A model generated the notes under the pieces. That model worked only from the letters and a program-made list of their open reading frames with translations, was not told the DNA's origin and did not search any database. Shown here in pieces: positions 26,843 to 35,683 of a stretch of DNA of 64,000 nucleotides (positions are counted from its first letter, which is position 1; each line of letters starts with the position of its first letter). A program made the translations under genes and the position numbers. The stretch spans positions 1-64,000 of the forward strand of contig NZ_JAMBOX010000003.1 in the NCBI RefSeq assembly GCF_023715785.1, given 5' to 3'. The DNA comes from Neobacillus niacini (GTDB lineage Bacteria > Bacillota > Bacilli > Bacillales > Cytobacillaceae).

Positions 26843-28045
26843 TTAAACCACCACTGCTTCTTTCTGTTCGACTTCCCCGAGAATCGCAAAATAGCGAATA
26901 TCCTCCAGCTGCTCTAAATCGGATTTGGCTGCCTTGATGACCTTGATTCCGTTTCCGACTTCATCAATGATTGTCGCAGCAGGCAGCATGTCATGAATCC
27001 CTTGAACTAACCACAATTCCTGTTTCTTTTCCTCATTATGCTCACAATGTGCTGCAGTGGTTTGCGCGTACTTTTTCCTCGCGGAACGGTTTTGGTAGAC
27101 GTAAACCAAATCTTCAATAACGGCACTAGCCGTTGGAAACATTCCGGCGCCTGGTCCTTGCAGGGTAATCCGACCGACAATGTCGGAGTACACATTGACC
27201 GCATTTTCAACCCCTTCGACATGATAAAAGGGATGCTCATTGCCAACGAGTACCGGTTTCACGGAAGCCTTGATTTGTCCCGCTTCCTTCGACAGACTGG
27301 CAACATGTTTAAAGCGTAGGTCCAGTTTTGTGGCCGCTTCAATCAATTCGCTCGTAATGCCAGTGATGCCCACACGTTCTACCGTATGCCAATCTGGCTC
27401 TTCCCCAAAGGCAATTCGGCTGAGAATCATCGTTTTATAAAAGGCATCATATCCCTCAACGTCATTAGTTGGATCCGCTTCCGCATAACCGTTTTTCTGG
27501 GCAAGCGCCAGGCTCTCGGCAAAGGACTGCTGCTTTTCCCGCATTTCGGTCAGGATAAAATTCGACGTCCCATTAAGGATTCCTTGAATTTGTTGGACAC
27601 GGTTAATTTTTAACAATTGCCTTAAGGTTTGTATGACTGGAATGCCCCCTGCCACCGTAGCTTCAAAGCCGATAGAAACGTTGTTTTTCTCAGCCAACTC
27701 CTGAAGTTCGCTTCCATGGTGGGCAAACATTTCTTTATTGGCGGTAATGATGTGGCTGCCGCGCTCGATTGCCTGCTTTAAGTAGGTAAAAGTCGGCTCT
27801 TTGTCAACGATTGCTTCAATCACAATATCAAGCTGCGGCAATTGCAGGATTTCCTCGAAGTCTGTGGTGAGTAATACGTCCGGCGCAATATCCCTTTTCT
27901 TCTGTTTATTTCTGATCAGAACGGCAGCCACTTCCACCTTTTTCCCCAAAACAGCAGCCAACTCGTCCCCGTGGGAAATAATCGTCCGATATGCCCCTTC
28001 TCCCACCGTACCAAAACCGAGAATAGCCACCTTTAACACTGCCAT
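26843..28045 (-). CDS. hom: Homoserine dehydrogenase
   Basis: The enzyme reduces aspartate semialdehyde to homoserine, the branch point to methionine and threonine. The 400-residue protein has the NAD(P) motif GFGTVGEGAYRT, TANKEM, the GILNGTSNFIL signature and the catalytic lysine region in YDAFYKT. The ATG follows AAGGAGGG. No thrC or thrB follows. A SAM-I riboswitch and terminator precede it, so expression should fall when S-adenosylmethionine is plentiful, tying this copy to methionine synthesis. Confidence 0.94.
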   Translation of the reverse strand: MAVLKVAILGFGTVGEGAYRTIISHGDELAAVLGKKVEVAAVLIRNKQKKRDIAPDVLLTTDFEEILQLPQLDIVIEAIVDKEPTFTYLKQAIERGSHIITANKEMFAHHGSELQELAEKNNVSIGFEATVAGGIPVIQTLRQLLKINRVQQIQGILNGTSNFILTEMREKQQSFAESLALAQKNGYAEADPTNDVEGYDAFYKTMILSRIAFGEEPDWHTVERVGITGITSELIEAATKLDLRFKHVASLSKEAGQIKASVKPVLVGNEHPFYHVEGVENAVNVYSDIVGRITLQGPGAGMFPTASAVIEDLVYVYQNRSARKKYAQTTAAHCEHNEEKKQELWLVQGIHDMLPAATIIDEVGNGIKVIKAAKSDLEQLEDIRYFAILGEVEQKEAVVV

Positions 28046-28072
28046 CTCATTCCCTCCTTTTTTGTAAAAAAT

Positions 28073-28098
28073 AAAAACCCCCTTCGATAAGAAGAGGG
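28073..28098 (-). terminator. SAM-riboswitch terminator before hom
   Basis: On the minus strand CCCTCTTC TTATC GAAGGGGG is followed by TTTTTATTTTTT. Its 5' arm can instead pair with GATAAGAGGAGG, the 3' P1 strand of the aptamer, forming an antiterminator. Confidence 0.88.
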
Positions 28099-28110
28099 CG
28101 TTATAGTCCT

Positions 28111-28222
28111 CCTCTTATCTGTCAGGTTAAAGATAACCTGCAGGAATTAGCACCTTTTCAAGGAATACCTTGAAGGTTGCCGGGCTTCATCGGGCCTAGT
28201 CCCTCCGCCTCTCTGGATAAGA
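28111..28222 (-). promoter_or_regulatory. SAM-I riboswitch (S-box) aptamer
   Basis: On the minus strand CTTATCCAGAGAGGCGGAGGG, then GACTAGGCCCGATGAAGCCCGGCAACC, then AAGGTGCTAATTCCTGCAGG and GACAGATAAGAG reproduce the S-box core, the P2-P4 elements and the P1 closing helix. It controls the downstream hom gene by transcription attenuation. Confidence 0.96.
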
Positions 28223-28300
28223 GTTTTATATTTTTAAATTTTCATTCATTTTGTAAGTTATAAAAAAAATATTAGCTGAATCTTCCAATAAAGTCAATAG

Positions 28301-28972
28301 TTAAAGTGGTAATAATGGAATAGATTCCTGCTGGCTTAGTTTTTCGACCATATCCAGCCATTCCTTTGGTTTGTTTGACAGCACAGAGTAATACGTCGTC
28401 AGGAAGTCTTTGACAAGAGTTGCCGGGAGTTTGTCAACCTCTTCATTTGTCGGCATAAAGCAAAGGTCGAGACCTGAGACGGCTTCCCCGTTGTTTTCCC
28501 ATGAAGGATGGACATAGTTCAGGTCCAGACGCTTATAGCCCAGGTGTGACAGCACTTCACGGCGAACATACGGATCCATCACCTTGACGCCGCCAAACTG
28601 ATGGTGCTCTACCCGGTATGGATCATAAATTTCGGCAAACATGCCGAATAATACTTTGCCACTTTCTTTTGCCAACTCCTGCAGGTCCTTCAGGCGGTTT
28701 TGCGCCAAGAAACGGCCAAGGCTCAAGCCCGGTTTGCTGATGATCGTAAAATCGGTCATCGCAATGTTCCAGTCGGGATAATAGCGGTACTCGGTTGCGC
28801 CGACCACTTCGTCTTTGTTGACAGCAACAAATACGCGGATCGATGGGTCCTCGAGCGGCTCCTTCCACAGGTCATATTCCAAAACTTCTTCCGGCGGGAA
28901 AATTTGTCCCATTAGGTCGTGAAGTTTTTTAAAGTTTGGGTCATTGATACTCGTAATACGTTTGTAATCCAT
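28301..28972 (-). CDS. GNAT family N-acetyltransferase (third gene of nitrilase operon)
   Basis: This 223-residue protein has a GNAT-like fold: a central VNKDEVVGATEYRYYPDW strand pair, then LSLGRFLAQNRLKDL in the place of the acetyl-CoA loop and helix. The substrate is unknown. AAGGAGG stands about 11 nt upstream. It is the last gene of a three-gene minus-strand set (nitrilase, GNAT, this gene), about 40 bp after the second GNAT gene. The A-site glycine motif is imperfect, so activity is less certain than for its neighbour. Confidence 0.78.
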   Translation of the reverse strand: MDYKRITSINDPNFKKLHDLMGQIFPPEEVLEYDLWKEPLEDPSIRVFVAVNKDEVVGATEYRYYPDWNIAMTDFTIISKPGLSLGRFLAQNRLKDLQELAKESGKVLFGMFAEIYDPYRVEHHQFGGVKVMDPYVRREVLSHLGYKRLDLNYVHPSWENNGEAVSGLDLCFMPTNEEVDKLPATLVKDFLTTYYSVLSNKPKEWLDMVEKLSQQESIPLLPL

Positions 28973-29014
28973 TGGTTTTCGGGCCTCCTTATTTGTTTGC
29001 CTATTGTTAACGCG

Positions 29015-29677
29015 CTATTTGAACGGATTTTTCCATTCCATTAGTGCAGCATAGTTCCGGGATTCTTCATCCTCAAGGTAGTTTTCGGCAATTCCCATTG
29101 GCACGCGGCCGCAGCGCAGCAAAAAGCTGATCACTGGGTCCTTTAGCTGGCCATTGATGATGGCAGACAAATATTCGTTCGCTGTCATTTTTTCCGCAAA
29201 CTTGTGATAGCCGGGCATCCGCCCGCCGCCAAGCAGACGGTCATAGCCTTTTTCAATGACAACATGGTACATGGCCTGCATCATCAGCTTGCCGAGCCCA
29301 AGCTTGCGATATTTGGGCTTTACGCTTATATCGACAATGTACAGTGTATTGCCGTCAGGATTATGGTTGCGGATATAACCGTGGTCAGTGATTTCCTCCC
29401 AGTTATGATTGGGGTGACTCGGGTCAAAATCAACGACAAGTCCAGTGAGCGATCCGGCAAGTTCACCATTGATTTCAACGCATAAGGCCCCATCTGGAAA
29501 ATAGGTAACATGGTTGGTCAATTGCTCTTTATTCCACCACAGTTCTGATGGAAACGGCGGCGGAAAGCATTCCGCCTGGATTTCAATGAGTTGGTCAAAA
29601 TCTTCCTTCGTGTAATTACGGATACAAATTGGCAGCGGCCGGTCTTGGTCGTAAACGTAAAATTCACTTCGGTACAT
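29015..29677 (-). CDS. GNAT family acetyltransferase related to the YhcX N-terminal domain
   Basis: This 220-residue protein has a clear acetyl-CoA loop (KPKYRKLGLGKLMMQAMY) after the strand TLYIVDISV. The C-terminal stretch SFLLRCGRVPMGIAENYLED matches the GNAT half of bifunctional GNAT/nitrilase proteins such as B. subtilis YhcX. The start MYRSEFYV lies 11 bp after the nitrilase stop and has its own AGGGGGGAG. Together with the nitrilase it probably does the job of the fused enzyme. The substrate is unknown. Confidence 0.87.
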   Translation of the reverse strand: MYRSEFYVYDQDRPLPICIRNYTKEDFDQLIEIQAECFPPPFPSELWWNKEQLTNHVTYFPDGALCVEINGELAGSLTGLVVDFDPSHPNHNWEEITDHGYIRNHNPDGNTLYIVDISVKPKYRKLGLGKLMMQAMYHVVIEKGYDRLLGGGRMPGYHKFAEKMTANEYLSAIINGQLKDPVISFLLRCGRVPMGIAENYLEDEESRNYAALMEWKNPFK

Positions 29678-29688
29678 TGAGCTCCCCC

Positions 29689-30546
29689 CTATTTCCAATC
29701 CGTATATAAATCCGTTCTGCGGTCACGCCAGGTGGTGACAGCGCCGCGCTCTCTTACTTCATATAGAAGTTCGAGGTCGAGGTCAGCGGTGATAACCATG
29801 TCGTCGTTGATTTCCCCTTGGACTTGAATGCCCAGCGGTGGGAACGGGATGTCATTTGGTGTAATAACAACAGCCTGGCCGAAATTGGCCCGCATGAAGT
29901 CAACCGTTGGCAGAGCTCCAACAGTTCCGGTGAGAACCACATATACCTGATTTTCGATGGCCCGGGCATGACTGGTATAGCGAACGCGGTGGAAGCCGTG
30001 ACGGTCATCGGTGCAGGAAGGACAGAAAATCACGTCCGCGCCTTTAGCCTTCGCCATCCGGACAATCTCAGGAAATTCGATATCATAACAGGTAAGCAGG
30101 GCGATTTTTCCCTTTTCGGTTTCAAAAATTTGAAACGAGTCGCCAGGCGCCATATTCCACTCTTTGACTTCGGTTGGGGTAATATGAAGCTTGGCCTGCT
30201 CGCCGATTCTGCCGTCCGGGTAGAAAAGGTGCGCGGTATTATACAGTTTGCCGTCTTTTTCAATGACATGCGTTCCGGCGATAATATGCATGTTCGTTTC
30301 TTTGGCGAATGTGGTGAACAGCTTTTTGTACTGCTCTGTAAAACATGGCAGATCATCGATGGTCAGGCTTTGCCCCTGGCCGTTGCCGATGGACAGCAGC
30401 TGGGTGGTGAAGAACTCCGGAAACAGGACAAATTCCGCTCCGAACTCCTCTGCTGTTTTTATATAATGCTCACATTGGGCGGCGAATTCCTCGAAGGTTT
30501 TAATGGTATGAAGATGGTACTGGACTGCAGATACTCTAAGTTTCAT
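29689..30546 (-). CDS. Carbon-nitrogen hydrolase (nitrilase superfamily)
   Basis: This 285-residue amidase-type enzyme has the Glu-Lys-Cys triad, seen as LFPEFFTTQ, KLHITPTE and LLTCYDIEFPE. The sequence is closest in type to the nitrilase half of YhcX-like fusions. AAGGAGGCC precedes the ATG. It is the first gene of the operon, upstream of the GNAT gene, whereas the fusion has GNAT first. The substrate is unknown. Confidence 0.92.
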   Translation of the reverse strand: MKLRVSAVQYHLHTIKTFEEFAAQCEHYIKTAEEFGAEFVLFPEFFTTQLLSIGNGQGQSLTIDDLPCFTEQYKKLFTTFAKETNMHIIAGTHVIEKDGKLYNTAHLFYPDGRIGEQAKLHITPTEVKEWNMAPGDSFQIFETEKGKIALLTCYDIEFPEIVRMAKAKGADVIFCPSCTDDRHGFHRVRYTSHARAIENQVYVVLTGTVGALPTVDFMRANFGQAVVITPNDIPFPPLGIQVQGEINDDMVITADLDLELLYEVRERGAVTTWRDRRTDLYTDWK

Positions 30547-30617
30547 TTTAGGCCTCCTTAATGGGTGTTTTGTTTGATTCTAATGGAAATTATCTACTAT
30601 TTAGGGAGAGAATACAA

Positions 30618-30731
30618 ATGAAAAACCTTTTAATAAGTGGTAAGAGGGAAAAGACCAGATTCAAAAAGTTTCTATTCACAAATCTTATATTTCCTCACCA
30701 GTCTAGTTTTGATTTCTCTTATTTATTTTAG
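30618..30731 (+). CDS. Possible 37-residue ORF
   Basis: The ATG follows AGGGAG at about 9 nt and opens a 37-codon basic frame (MKNLLISGKREKTRF...). No similarity, promoter or terminator supports it. It lies in the 500-bp gap between the nitrilase and hxlR genes. Confidence 0.2.
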   Translation: MKNLLISGKREKTRFKKFLFTNLIFPHQSSFDFSYLF

Positions 30732-30840
30732 CTAGTCATTTTCTTCCACGGCATATCCTCTAATTCATTTGGCAAAGCAACCACTCCCTCCGCGGGTGAT
30801 ATTATTTCAAATTGCTTTGTCAAATCAGTATATTACCTAT

Positions 30841-30870
30841 GTATACTTTTTAAAAGTACGCACTTTTTTT
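30841..30870. promoter_or_regulatory. HxlR-operator-like sequence, distal copy
   Basis: GTATACTTTTTAAAAGTACGCACTTTTTTT combines the two motifs seen before hxlA: GTATACTTTTTA, and the reverse complement of AAGTGCGTACTTTT. It lies beyond the 3' end of hxlR with no intact gene next to it. Inference only. Confidence 0.45.
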
Positions 30871-30919
30871 ACATATAGTCACATTTGGATAACATAGTAT
30901 AAAAAATGACACTATAATA

Positions 30920-30961
30920 TAAAAAGCCTTGAGCTGCAATTATTGCTGCTCAAGGCTTTTT
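30920..30961 (-). terminator. Terminator of hxlR
   Basis: AAAAAGCCTTGAGC...GCTCAAGGCTTTTT is a perfect long stem with T-runs on both strands, 90 bp after the hxlR stop. Confidence 0.9.
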
Positions 30962-31051
30962 CATTAAATATGGGTTGTCTCTATTTATAAAAAGTAATAA
31001 AAAGCACGGTTAAAACTGGCTAAACGATGGCAGGTTATGATTAGCATGTCT

Positions 31052-31417
31052 CTACTTAGTAGTTGATTGATGCTCAGGTTCTTTTTCCAATACATTCTCA
31101 ATATATGTTTTGCCCCATTCATACATAGCATCTAAAATCGGGATCAGTTTTCTTCCATAATCAGTCAATGAATATTCCACTTTTGGTGGAACAACAGGGT
31201 AAACTTCTCGATGCACAATTAAATGTTCTTCCAGTTCACGTAATTGATTAACAAGCATTCTTTGAGTAATACCTGGAATGAGGGCCTTTAATTCACCAAA
31301 ACGTTTCGTCCCTTCCTTGCCAAGATGCCATAATATCAACATTTTCCACTTGCCGCCAATTACTGCAAGCGTTAATTCTTTTTCACAGTTAAACATTTTC
31401 TCTCCTAAATTTGGCAT
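31052..31417 (-). CDS. hxlR: HxlR-type winged-helix transcriptional regulator
   Basis: This 121-residue DNA-binding protein has the family segments [34 protein letters not shown] and [13 protein letters not shown]. In B. subtilis HxlR activates hxlAB in response to formaldehyde. Here it is divergent from hxlA with a 200-bp shared control region. The ATG at 31417 follows a GGGGGG-rich ribosome site; the GTG three codons upstream is less likely. The lone cysteine in FNCEKE near the N-terminus is the conserved family position linked to electrophile sensing. Confidence 0.92.
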   Translation of the reverse strand: MPNLGEKMFNCEKELTLAVIGGKWKMLILWHLGKEGTKRFGELKALIPGITQRMLVNQLRELEEHLIVHREVYPVVPPKVEYSLTDYGRKLIPILDAMYEWGKTYIENVLEKEPEHQSTTK

Positions 31418-31448
31418 TTGCTTCACCCCCCCTTTATTTTGTCCAATA

Positions 31449-31515
31449 GTATACTTTTTAGCACTATATGCGATTAAAGTGCGTACTTTTAATTTTATAA
31501 CCTAATGATTATACT
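31449..31515 (+). promoter_or_regulatory. hxlA control region: HxlR sites and -10
   Basis: AGTATACTTTTTAG (31449 onward) and AAAGTGCGTACTTTTAA (31477-31492) precede a -10 TATACT (31510-31515). The -35 region is poor and overlaps the second site, which fits an activator-dependent promoter. The pair of sites agrees with the two HxlR-binding regions known upstream of B. subtilis hxlA. Confidence 0.6.
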
Positions 31516-31614
31516 AAACGACGTGCTAATGAGCAAATGAATCATCAAAAAGAAACATCTCAAGAAAGCCGCTTAGCACAACATTTGAAACTATTTTATA
31601 AGGAGCGAATATAA

Positions 31615-32247
31615 ATGAAATTACAATTAGCATTAGACCTTGTCGATATTCCCGGAGCAATTGAATTAGTAAAAGAGGTAGAAGAATATATTGATGTTGT
31701 AGAAATTGGTACACCCGTGGTAATCAATGAAGGTCTTAAAGCAGTTAAAGAGGTAAAAGCTGCTTTTCCTAATTTAACCGTGTTAGCAGACTTAAAAATT
31801 ATGGATGCCGCTGGATATGAAGTAAGCCAAGCATCTGAGGCAGGTGCTGACATTATTACAATTCTTGGAACAGCAGAAGATGAGTCCATTAGAGGCGCAG
31901 TGGAAGAAGCGAAAAAACAAGGAAAAGAAATCCTTGTGGATATGATTGCAGTAAAAGACATTGCAGGCCGTGCTAAAGAATTGGATGAACTTGGTGCTGA
32001 CTATATCTGTGTACACACAGGTTACGACTTACAAGCTGTGGGTAAAAATTCCTTTGAAGATCTACACACAATTAAGAGCGTTGTAAAAAATGCAAAAACT
32101 GCGATTGCAGGTGGAATCAAATTAGAAACTCTTCCTGAGGTCATTAAACAACAACCAGATCTAGTAATCGTAGGTGGCGGGATTACGAATAAGGAAGATA
32201 AGAAAGCGACAGCACAAGAAATGCAAAAATTAATGAAACAAGGGTAA
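31615..32247 (+). CDS. hxlA: 3-Hexulose-6-phosphate synthase
   Basis: The enzyme condenses formaldehyde with ribulose-5-phosphate, the first step of the ribulose monophosphate pathway. The 210-residue protein starts MKLQLALDLVDIPGA and has the DLKIMD motif of the orotidine-decarboxylase superfamily, with the HTGYD and AGGIKLETLPEV phosphate-binding segments. AAGGAGC precedes the ATG. It forms an operon with hxlB (7-bp gap). The role is formaldehyde detoxification. Confidence 0.96.
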   Translation: MKLQLALDLVDIPGAIELVKEVEEYIDVVEIGTPVVINEGLKAVKEVKAAFPNLTVLADLKIMDAAGYEVSQASEAGADIITILGTAEDESIRGAVEEAKKQGKEILVDMIAVKDIAGRAKELDELGADYICVHTGYDLQAVGKNSFEDLHTIKSVVKNAKTAIAGGIKLETLPEVIKQQPDLVIVGGGITNKEDKKATAQEMQKLMKQG

Positions 32248-32254
32248 TTCAACA

Positions 32255-32812
32255 ATGAAGACTACTGAATATCTAGGACAAGTTGTCAAAGAATTAAGTC
32301 AAACGGTAGACTTAATCTCTGATGATCAAGCAGAGAAATTAGTCCATCAGATTTTAGAATCCAAGAAAATCTTTGTGGCTGGAGCTGGTAGATCTGGATT
32401 TATGGGGAAATCTTTTGTGATGCGAATGATGCACATGGGGATTGATGCCTATGTAGTTGGTGAAACCGTAACAGCTAACTTAGAAAAAGACGATCTATTA
32501 ATCATTGGGTCAGGTTCAGGAGAAACCAAAACATTGGTTGCCATTGCTGAAAAAGCAAAAAGCTTGGGAGGTACAGTTGCAGCTATAACCATTTCACCTG
32601 AATCAACCATTGGAAAATTAGCGGATATCATCGTTAAATTACCGGGGGTAACGAAAGACCAGTCTCAAGGTGATTACAAGACCATTCAACCAATGGGATC
32701 TCTATTTGAGCAAACGATGTTGTTATTTTATGATTCCGTCATCTTGCGTTTTATGGAGAAAAAAGGCTTAGATTCTAATAAAATGTATGGGAAACATGCA
32801 AATCTTGAATAG
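32255..32812 (+). CDS. hxlB: 6-Phospho-3-hexuloisomerase
   Basis: The enzyme isomerises hexulose-6-phosphate to fructose-6-phosphate, completing formaldehyde fixation with HxlA. The 185-residue SIS-domain protein shows FVAGAGRSGFMGKSFVMR, IGSGSGETKTLV and the C-terminal GSLFEQTMLLFYD. The start lies 7 bp after the hxlA stop with AAGGG upstream. The best candidate terminator is the stem at 32891-32924. Confidence 0.96.
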   Translation: MKTTEYLGQVVKELSQTVDLISDDQAEKLVHQILESKKIFVAGAGRSGFMGKSFVMRMMHMGIDAYVVGETVTANLEKDDLLIIGSGSGETKTLVAIAEKAKSLGGTVAAITISPESTIGKLADIIVKLPGVTKDQSQGDYKTIQPMGSLFEQTMLLFYDSVILRFMEKKGLDSNKMYGKHANLE

Positions 32813-32890
32813 AGTATATTACACATATTAAGCAATGACGTTTAAACATAATCCAGCATTATAAGGATCATAATGAAAAGGGTATTTTCA

Positions 32891-32924
32891 CCTTGATACA
32901 GCAATAATGCCTGCTGTATCAAGG
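32891..32924 (+). terminator. Stem-loop between hxlB and argH
   Basis: A perfect 13-bp inverted repeat, CCTTGATACAGCA/TGCTGTATCAAGG, with an 8-nt loop lies between convergent genes. No strong T-run follows, so it is a terminator candidate only. Confidence 0.6.
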
Positions 32925-32945
32925 GTTATTCAAAATAAATACGTT

Positions 32946-34322
32946 TTATTGCCCCAGTTTCTCCTCAGCCAACTTAATCTGCGCAAGGACCTGCTCCGGT
33001 GAAGTCCCGCCAAAGCTGTTCCGAACCGCTACGACATGCTCCGGCGCCAATACCTCGTAAATGTCCTCCCCGAACAGCCCACTAAATTCCTTATACTCAT
33101 CCATGCTCAAATCCAACAAAAACTTGCCGGACTGGATGGCGTATAAAACAATTTTTCCAATCACTTCATGTGCCTCACGGAATGGAAGGCCTTTGGTGAC
33201 CAGGTAATCGGCAATATCGGTCGCATTAGAGAAATCATTGTTGATCGCTTTGCGCATGACATCCTTCCGAACGGTCATACTTTCGATCATCGGTGCCAGC
33301 AGCTTCAATGACCCTTCCAGCGTTTCCACCGTGTCAAACATGCCTTCCTTGTCTTCCTGGAGATCCTTGTTATACGCAAGCGGTAACCCTTTTAACACCG
33401 TCAACAGGCCTACTAAGTTGCCATATACACGGCCGGTTTTCCCGCGAAGCAGCTCCGGCACATCCGGGTTCTTTTTCTGCGGCATGATGCTTGAGCCGGT
33501 ACAGAACGAATCATCGAGTTCGATAAACTGGAATTCCTGGCTTGACCAAATCACGAATTCCTCCGACAATCGGGAAATATGGGTCATGATAATCGAGCCA
33601 ATCGAGAGAAACTCAAGGATAAAATCACGGTCACTGACGGCATCCATACTATTCGGATAGACGGTTTCAAAGCCCAACTGCTCGGCGACCAGCTCGCGTT
33701 TAATCGGGAAAGTTGTCCCAGCCAAAGCCCCAGAACCAAGCGGCAGCCAATTCACCCGTTTCAATGAATCCAGCAATCTCTCTTTATCGCGCTGAAACAT
33801 CCAGAAATAGGCCATTAAATGGTGGGCGAACGATACCGGCTGGGCGCGTTGCAGGTGGGTGTAGCCAGGAATCAGTGTCTCCACATGCTCCTTCGCCTGG
33901 CCGACGATTGCCTTCTGGACATCCTCAACCAATTTAATCAGCTCAGTTGTTTTTGTCCGCAAATAGAGATGCATGTCGGTGGCAACCTGGTCGTTCCGAC
34001 TGCGTCCGGTATGGAGCTTGCCCCCAACTGGCCCAATCTCTTCAATTAGTTGTCTCTCGATATTCATATGAATATCCTCGTCTTCGACCAAAAACTCCAC
34101 TTCGCCGCGGTCGACTTTTTCCTTAATCGTCAGCAAGCCGGCTTTAATTTTTCCGGCATCTTCCAATGGGATGATGCCGCATTCGCCAAGCATTTGGACA
34201 TGAGCAAGGCTCCCGGCGATATCCTCTTTAGCCAGCTTTTGGTCAAAGGATATCGATGCTGTGAACTCCTCAACCAGCTTGTTAGTTTCCTTTGTAAAAC
34301 GTCCGCCCCATAACTTTGACAT
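32946..34322 (-). CDS. argH: Argininosuccinate lyase
   Basis: The enzyme splits argininosuccinate into arginine and fumarate, the last step of arginine synthesis. The 458-residue protein has [20 protein letters not shown]-type segment ([13 protein letters not shown]) and the fumarase-superfamily signature [18 protein letters not shown] precedes the ATG. It is cotranscribed with argG, with a strong stem-loop in the 63-bp intercistronic gap. Confidence 0.97.
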   Translation of the reverse strand: MSKLWGGRFTKETNKLVEEFTASISFDQKLAKEDIAGSLAHVQMLGECGIIPLEDAGKIKAGLLTIKEKVDRGEVEFLVEDEDIHMNIERQLIEEIGPVGGKLHTGRSRNDQVATDMHLYLRTKTTELIKLVEDVQKAIVGQAKEHVETLIPGYTHLQRAQPVSFAHHLMAYFWMFQRDKERLLDSLKRVNWLPLGSGALAGTTFPIKRELVAEQLGFETVYPNSMDAVSDRDFILEFLSIGSIIMTHISRLSEEFVIWSSQEFQFIELDDSFCTGSSIMPQKKNPDVPELLRGKTGRVYGNLVGLLTVLKGLPLAYNKDLQEDKEGMFDTVETLEGSLKLLAPMIESMTVRKDVMRKAINNDFSNATDIADYLVTKGLPFREAHEVIGKIVLYAIQSGKFLLDLSMDEYKEFSGLFGEDIYEVLAPEHVVAVRNSFGGTSPEQVLAQIKLAEEKLGQ

Positions 34323-34342
34323 AGAGAAATCCTCCTAAAAAT

Positions 34343-34375
34343 GGGAGCCCCCGAAATCAGTTTCGAGGGCGCTCC
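34343..34375 (-). promoter_or_regulatory. Intercistronic stem-loop between argG and argH
   Basis: On the minus strand GGAGCGCCCTCGAAA CTGA TTTCGGGGGCTCC forms a long stem followed by CATTTTTAGGAGG. It may be a partial terminator or an mRNA-stabilising hairpin, and the argH ribosome site follows directly. Confidence 0.7.
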
Positions 34376-34385
34376 GCTCTATTTC

Positions 34386-35600
34386 CTACTTATTTAAAAC
34401 TGACGCTTTATTATTTACCTCAGTATAAACCTTTGTTGGCAGCCCCCAAAGCTTGATGAAACCAACCGCCGCATTATGATCAAAGGCATCGCCTTTTGTA
34501 TAAGTAGCCAGTTCCTCATTGTAGAGGCTGTGCGGGGATTTACGGCCGACAACGGTATGATTGCCTTTATGAAGCTTAACGCGAATGGTGCCTGACACCA
34601 CTTTTTGTGTTTCTTCAATGAACGCATCAAGCGCTGCTTTTAATGGTGAATACCAAAGTCCGTCATAAATAATTTTTGCCATTTTCTGGTCAATCTGGGT
34701 TTTGAATTCGGTAACCTCACGCGGCAATGTTAAAAACTCTAATTCCTTATGGGCATTGATTAAAATTACCGCTGCAGGATTCTCGTAAACTTCGCGTGAT
34801 TTGATTCCTACTAATCTATTTTCGATATGGTCGATCCGACCGACACCGTGTTTTCCGCCAAGTGTATTCAACGTTTCAATTAATTGAACAAGTGGTAATT
34901 TTTCGCCATTAAGGGCAACTGGAACTCCCTGTTCGAAGTCAATTTCCACATACTCCGCGGCATCCGGAGTTAATTCGATTGGATTCGTCCAGTCGTAAGC
35001 CGCTTCAGGCGCTTCGGCCCATGGATTCTCTAGAACTCCCGCCTCGCAGGCACGTCCCCAAATGTTTGCGTCAATGGAGAACGGATTATCCAAATCTACT
35101 GGAATTGGAATCCCATTTTTTTCGGCATATGCGATTTCCTCGTCACGGGTCATGCCCCATTCACGGACCGGTGCCACGACTTTTAAGCTCGGATTTAATG
35201 CTTGAACGGAAACCTCAAAACGAACTTGGTCGTTTCCTTTGCCGGTACAACCATGGGCTACAGCGGCAGCGCCCTCTTGTTCCGCAACCTCAACCAATAA
35301 TTTTGAAATTAATGGTCTTGATAATGCCGAAGATATTGGGTATTTTCCTTCATATAAACAATTAGCTTTTAAGGCTGGTAAAATATACTCTTTAGCAAGC
35401 ATTTCTTTGGCGTCCACCATGATCGCCTTGATGGCACCGACGTTCAATGCCTTATTTTTGATCGCTTCCAAGTCTTTGCCTTCGCCGACATCCAGCCCTA
35501 ACGCGATTACGTCATAACCATATTTCTCCTGAATCCATTTCACCGAAACGGATGTATCTAAACCGCCTGAATAGGCTAACACGATTTTTTCCTTTGCCAT
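34386..35600 (-). CDS. argG: Argininosuccinate synthase
   Basis: The enzyme joins citrulline and aspartate using ATP. The 404-residue protein starts [18 protein letters not shown] (the PP-loop ATP site) and has [10 protein letters not shown] for substrate binding. AAGGAGC precedes the ATG of MAKEK; a frame extension to 35618 is not supported. Two ARG boxes lie in its promoter. One exact copy of the 15-bp motif TGGTGCCTGACACCA lies inside the gene (34586-34600), encoding part of VVSGT on the coding strand. Confidence 0.97.
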   Translation of the reverse strand: MAKEKIVLAYSGGLDTSVSVKWIQEKYGYDVIALGLDVGEGKDLEAIKNKALNVGAIKAIMVDAKEMLAKEYILPALKANCLYEGKYPISSALSRPLISKLLVEVAEQEGAAAVAHGCTGKGNDQVRFEVSVQALNPSLKVVAPVREWGMTRDEEIAYAEKNGIPIPVDLDNPFSIDANIWGRACEAGVLENPWAEAPEAAYDWTNPIELTPDAAEYVEIDFEQGVPVALNGEKLPLVQLIETLNTLGGKHGVGRIDHIENRLVGIKSREVYENPAAVILINAHKELEFLTLPREVTEFKTQIDQKMAKIIYDGLWYSPLKAALDAFIEETQKVVSGTIRVKLHKGNHTVVGRKSPHSLYNEELATYTKGDAFDHNAAVGFIKLWGLPTKVYTEVNNKASVLNK

Positions 35601-35626
35601 TGTAACGCTCCTTACCATCTTGAATT

Positions 35627-35660
35627 CGTATTATTATTCAATTATAGGTATTATTATACA
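35627..35660 (-). promoter_or_regulatory. Pair of ARG boxes upstream of argG
   Basis: CGTATTATTATTCA (35627-35640) and GGTATTATTATACA (35647-35660) each match the ArgR/AhrC consensus TGNATWWWWATNCA at 13 of 14 positions. Their centres are 20 bp apart, two helical turns, as expected for hexamer binding. Arginine-dependent repression of argGH is inferred. Confidence 0.8.
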
Positions 35661-35683
35661 TGTTTTTTCAAAAAAATCTACTA

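Noticed and set aside
28301-30546. Frameshifted YhcX pseudogene
   Set aside because: The nitrilase precedes the GNAT in the transcript, opposite to YhcX, and each has its own ribosome site and intact motifs. They are separate genes.
29818-30561. 247-residue plus-strand ORF
   Set aside because: It is wholly antisense to the nitrilase gene, which has a clear ribosome site and catalytic triad. No independent signal supports it.
34586-34600. Operator inside argG
   Set aside because: The same 15-mer occurs at unrelated intergenic sites, and here it encodes conserved residues (VSGT), so a specific arg role is not supported.
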